Origin: Actinomycetota bacterium
GTDB lineage: Bacteria; Actinomycetota; Acidimicrobiia; Acidimicrobiales; Ilumatobacteraceae
Length of the DNA stretch: 64,000 nt
NCBI GenBank assembly: GCA_947454105.1
Contig: CANGIP010000003.1
Coordinates: 113,357-177,356 of the forward strand
Reading direction: 5' to 3'
The position numbers and the translations under genes are program-made. This document shows, piece after piece, positions 61,056 to 64,000 of the stretch (within the stretch, counting starts at the first letter, position 1; every line of letters starts with the position of its first letter). Below the pieces are notes generated by a model. It did no database searches, was not told the origin of the DNA, and was given only the letters and a program-made list of their open reading frames with translations.

Positions 61056-61838
61056 ATGCCGATGTTGATTAACGACATACATTCACCCGAGTTTGCGCTG
61101 GTGCGCCAATGGGTTGTTGAAGCGCGCCGAATTACAATTTTGACTGGTGCTGGAATATCAACAGCTTCTGGAGTTCCGGACTTTCGAGGACCAAACGGAA
61201 TTTGGACGAAGAATCCTCAAGCGGAAAAATTCTCAAATATTCAGACGTACAAGAGCGACGAGAGTGTGCGTATCGCTGGATGGAAAGCGTCAAGTGAGCG
61301 TCGATTGCAAACTGTTGAACCAAACGTTGGACATCTTGCACTCGTTGAACTTGAACGTCGCGGGCAGTTGCGCGGCCTGGCAACGCAAAACGTCGATGGA
61401 CTGCATTTAGTTGCCGGCAACTCGCCCGAACTTGTTCACGAGGTTCACGGAACCTGGCGATACACGCGTTGTATTGGTTGTAGCGATCGGCTTCCGGTTG
61501 AAGACACCTTGCGGCGAGTTGATGCTGGCGAAGCCGACCCGAAGTGTTTGAAGTGCGGGGGACTGATGAAGCGCGATGTGATTCTGTTTGGCGAAGCTCT
61601 TGTGCCGGACGTGATTGCTGGTGCAATGGCGGCTGCCGAAGAAGCCGACTTGGTCATGGCGATTGGGACGCAACTGAATGTGACGCCAGCAGCCAATGTG
61701 GTGACGCGTGGCAAGGCCGCCGGGGCAAAAGTCATCATTATGAATAACCAGCCCACCGACCGCGACCAGTACGCCGATGCATTCTTGATGGGGGACATCA
61801 CCGAGATGCTTCCCGTCCTCGTGGCAATTCCCGACTAA
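61056..61838 (+). CDS. NAD-dependent protein deacylase (sirtuin, SIR2 family)
   Basis: A 260-residue sirtuin. It has the NAD-binding LTGAGISTASGVPDFRGPNGIW, TQNVDGLH, the catalytic His in ELVHEVHGTWRYTRC, a C-x2-C ... C-x2-C zinc site (CIGC and CLKC), and IGTQLNVTPAANVV. It removes acyl groups from lysine using NAD; the residues that separate deacetylase from desuccinylase/demalonylase (Tyr/Arg in the active site) cannot be assigned confidently. GTAGGAGACG precedes the ATG at 61056; an in-frame ATG at 61062 also exists. It is 17 nt before the rhodanese-ThiF gene. Confidence 0.94.
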   Translation: MPMLINDIHSPEFALVRQWVVEARRITILTGAGISTASGVPDFRGPNGIWTKNPQAEKFSNIQTYKSDESVRIAGWKASSERRLQTVEPNVGHLALVELERRGQLRGLATQNVDGLHLVAGNSPELVHEVHGTWRYTRCIGCSDRLPVEDTLRRVDAGEADPKCLKCGGLMKRDVILFGEALVPDVIAGAMAAAEEADLVMAIGTQLNVTPAANVVTRGKAAGAKVIIMNNQPTDRDQYADAFLMGDITEMLPVLVAIPD

Positions 61839-61855
61839 CTAGGTAGGCTTTTGCC

Positions 61856-63022
61856 ATGGCTACCTTTAGGGACTTACTTTCTGCCGCAAAATCGGTCATT
61901 ACCGAGGTCGACACCGCAACTGCACAAACGCAGATTGCCGCTGGTGGAGTCACGGTTCTTGACGTGCGTGAACCCGATGAATACGCCGAAGGAGCCCTTG
62001 TTGGTGCCTTGCATATCCCTCGCGGACACCTTGAAGCCCAAATTGAAGGTCGCATCCTCGACAAAGAGTCACCTGTCATTGTCTATTGCGCCGGCGGAGT
62101 GCGAAGTGCTTTTGCGGCGAAGACCTTGGCCGAACTTGGTTATTCCAATGTCTTGTCGATGGCCGGAGGGTACGGCAAGTGGAAAGACGAGGGTCGCGTT
62201 TGGAAAGCGCCAGCATCGTTGACGCCAGAACAAATGAATCGCTATAAGCGCCACTTGCTGCTGCCCGAAGTCGGTGTTGAAGGTCAATCAAAATTGCTCA
62301 ACAGCAAAGTCTTAATGCTGGGCGCTGGTGGACTTGGCTCACCCGCAGCGTTATATCTCGCAGCCGCTGGTGTTGGAACTATCGGCATTGTTGACATGGA
62401 TGATGTTGATGCCAGCAACTTGCAGCGCCAGATTCTGCACAACATCGAGCGCATTGGTGATCGCAAAGTTGATTCAGCAAAAAAGACGATCAACTTGCTC
62501 AACCCTGATGTCAAAGTCATTACCTATGACACGCGCCTTGCTGCCGAAAATATCATGGACATCATCGCGGGCTATGACGTCATCGTTGATGGTGCCGATA
62601 ACTTCCCATCGCGCTACTTGTTGAACGATGCAAGCGTGAAGCTTGGTATTCCTGTGGTGCACGGTTCGATCTTCCGTTTTGAAGGAATGGTCTCGGTGTT
62701 CCATCCCAAAGAAGGTCCGACCTATCGCGACATGGTTCCAGAACCACCGCCGGCCGAACTGGCTCCTTCGTGCGCCGAAGCTGGCGTGCTTGGTGTTTTG
62801 CCCGGAATCATTGGTTCAATTCAGGCCCTTGAAGTCATCAAGATCTTGCTTGATCTTGGCGATCGTTTGATTGGACGCATCTTGGCAGTCGACACCACCG
62901 AAATGTCATTTAGAACTTTCAAGTTGCAACCCGATCCGACGAACCCGGTGACCTGGGCGAATCGCGACAAAATTCAGGTGCTCGATCTCGATGGCCTGTG
63001 TGCTCCTGGAATGAGTCACTGA
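61856..63022 (+). CDS. Rhodanese-ThiF/MoeB fusion (E1-like adenylyltransferase/sulfurtransferase)
   Basis: A 388-residue two-domain protein. Residues 25-120 are a rhodanese domain with the persulfide Cys at C78 (VIVYCAGGVRS). Residues 127-388 are a ThiF/MoeB E1-like domain with KRHLLLPEVG, the nucleotide-binding MLGAGGLGSPAA, DDVDASNLQRQILH, and a catalytic-type Cys at C306 (APSCAEAGVLG). The paired CxxC zinc motifs of MoeB/MoeZ are absent (EGPTYRDMVPEPPP stands where CYRC is usual). MoeZ and MOCS3 carry the rhodanese at the C-terminus; here the order is reversed. It would activate and thiolate a MoaD- or ThiS-like carrier, which is not in the window. Confidence 0.92.
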   Translation: MATFRDLLSAAKSVITEVDTATAQTQIAAGGVTVLDVREPDEYAEGALVGALHIPRGHLEAQIEGRILDKESPVIVYCAGGVRSAFAAKTLAELGYSNVLSMAGGYGKWKDEGRVWKAPASLTPEQMNRYKRHLLLPEVGVEGQSKLLNSKVLMLGAGGLGSPAALYLAAAGVGTIGIVDMDDVDASNLQRQILHNIERIGDRKVDSAKKTINLLNPDVKVITYDTRLAAENIMDIIAGYDVIVDGADNFPSRYLLNDASVKLGIPVVHGSIFRFEGMVSVFHPKEGPTYRDMVPEPPPAELAPSCAEAGVLGVLPGIIGSIQALEVIKILLDLGDRLIGRILAVDTTEMSFRTFKLQPDPTNPVTWANRDKIQVLDLDGLCAPGMSH

Positions 63023-63023
63023 A

Positions 63024-63986
63024 CTAGTTGCTGAGCGTTTCGCGTTCTTGAATCACGACACCAGCAAGAACTAACGCCATTCCAAAAAGATCAAGTGCGT
63101 TCGGTCGTTGATCAAGTGCAATAAATGCAACGACAGTTGCCGTGACGGGTAAGAGCGCGAGCAACACGCTAAACCTGCGAATCGGAATTCGTCGTAAAAC
63201 CGATTGATCGATTCCGTATCCAATGGCGTTTGACAACACCCCAACAAACATGCACGCAAAGATTAAGTGTGGGGCGTGCCACACTGGTCCGCTTGTAGGG
63301 GCGCCAATGGGCGTGATAACGAGCGCTCCAATAACGAGTCCGAGGCCAAGTCCAGAAACACCACGGTTTTGTTGGGCAACTCGCGACCCAACAACGATGT
63401 AGGTCGCCCACATCGCAGAGGCCAAAAAGATAAAGAGCAATCCCAAAGGTTCGCCGCTGAGTTCGACTCCAGATAACACAGCCACGCCGATGGCGGCGCA
63501 ACCAAGCGAGAGTGCATTGCGTCGCGAACGGGTTCGAACTGCGGCAACCAAGATCGGTCCGATGAATTCGATCGCAACGCCCTTGCCCATAGGGAGTCGA
63601 TCAATTGCTAAGTAAAAAAACGTATTCATGAGTGCCGTAGCAACTCCGAATATTGTCATCGCGATGAAATCTTGACGGGTCCACTTTTGCCGATGGTCAC
63701 GGTGAAGAAGGCGACGACTCGAGAAGATGAGAAGAGCGATTGAAGCACCGATCACTCGTAGCCAAGCAACAGTTGCTGGGTTCACTTGATCAAACAAGTC
63801 GACCGCAATTACGGCACCGATGTACTGCGCGGTCGCGCTCAGCACAAATAACGCTTCGGGTGAAGCGGTATTGAAAAAGCGTCCGACCGAGTTGTCAGGA
63901 CCTTGCGGGGCGAGTGCTGAGTTCAGTCGAAAAGTTCGGGGTCGGTGCGACAAATCTCTTGCCACAACGGCTGGAACTGAAACCAA
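63024..63986 (-). CDS. EamA-family (RhtA/DMT) exporter, start possibly beyond right edge
   Basis: A protein of about 320 residues with ten hydrophobic helices and two EamA repeats: FVLSATAQYIGAVIAVDLF, then ATVAWLRVIGASIALLIF in the first, and a second repeat from LIGALVITPIGAP onwards. The PMGKGVAIEFIGPILVAA block is typical of RhtA-like amino-acid or metabolite exporters. The frame is open to the window edge with no ATG; a TTG at 63986 is the only start inside, so the true start may lie outside. The stop is adjacent to the rhodanese-ThiF gene, with which it is convergent. Confidence 0.88.
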   Translation of the reverse strand: MVSVPAVVARDLSHRPRTFRLNSALAPQGPDNSVGRFFNTASPEALFVLSATAQYIGAVIAVDLFDQVNPATVAWLRVIGASIALLIFSSRRLLHRDHRQKWTRQDFIAMTIFGVATALMNTFFYLAIDRLPMGKGVAIEFIGPILVAAVRTRSRRNALSLGCAAIGVAVLSGVELSGEPLGLLFIFLASAMWATYIVVGSRVAQQNRGVSGLGLGLVIGALVITPIGAPTSGPVWHAPHLIFACMFVGVLSNAIGYGIDQSVLRRIPIRRFSVLLALLPVTATVVAFIALDQRPNALDLFGMALVLAGVVIQERETLSN

Positions 63987-64000
63987 CCAGCCAATGAATG

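Noticed and set aside
1..64000. tRNA genes, CRISPR arrays, insertion sequences or prophage genes
   Set aside because: No T-loop-like GTTCRANTC sequence in a gap, no spaced repeat series, no transposase, integrase or phage structural gene was found on reading both strands.

Overview
The window reads as a chromosomal segment of a moderate-GC actinobacterium, most likely class Acidimicrobiia. The support is circumstantial: two luciferase-like (F420-type) oxidoreductases, many acyl-CoA and short-chain dehydrogenase genes, lipoproteins with the LxxC-GGDD start typical of actinobacterial transporters, a DUF501/Ppx pair, a CoxG/MobA-like pair, and very compact packing with many 4-nt ATGA overlaps. 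I recognise no tRNA, rRNA, insertion sequence, prophage or CRISPR array. No gene-free stretch exceeds 300 bases.

Positions 1-23640 form a catabolic and uptake region. It has a partial enoyl-CoA hydratase, an F420-type oxidoreductase, an aldehyde dehydrogenase, a D-aminoacylase-like amidohydrolase, a 2,4-dienoyl-CoA-reductase-like flavoenzyme, two paralogous acyl-CoA ligases, a quinone-oxidoreductase-like enzyme, three SDRs, a SnoaL-like protein and an amidohydrolase-2 protein. Its centre is an unusual branched-chain-type ABC importer: a divergent binding lipoprotein, an MFS permease fused to a LivF-like ATPase, and a LivH-LivM-LivG fusion. Seven copies of a 17-bp palindrome (TCTGAC-R-N3-Y-GTCAGA) sit in five promoter regions here, all between divergent genes, three of them phased at exactly 21 bp before the transporter. 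They mark a regulon whose regulator (TetR-like by inference) is not in the window. An AbiEi/DUF559 gene bracketed by two near-identical 49-bp palindromes interrupts the region at 4.7-5.8 kb.

Positions 23650-31820 are a nucleoside salvage module: upp, add (coupled to a phytanoyl-CoA-dioxygenase-like gene), queF and a complete BMP-type nucleoside ABC importer. Positions 31940-41190 hold two further enoyl-CoA hydratases, a NUDIX hydrolase, several unknown proteins, and a five-gene minus-strand operon (MobA-like, CoxG-like, DUF501, Ppx/GppA, GNAT). An NlpC/P60 hydrolase, a lipoprotein and a membrane protein follow.

Positions 41200-44870 encode a three-gene minor-pilin operon in which the PilW-like subunit carries a full von Willebrand A domain with a MIDAS motif. 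Positions 44980-50940 hold a class III CoA transferase, an MFS transporter, an amidase, a thioesterase and a second F420-type oxidoreductase. The remainder has a heterodimeric ABC exporter, metH beside a PduO-type cobalamin adenosyltransferase, leucyl aminopeptidase, a sirtuin, a rhodanese-ThiF fusion and an EamA exporter at the right edge.

The strongest candidates for something undescribed are the MFS-LivF / LivHMG importer with its phased operators, the vWA pilin, and the palindrome-bracketed AbiEi gene.
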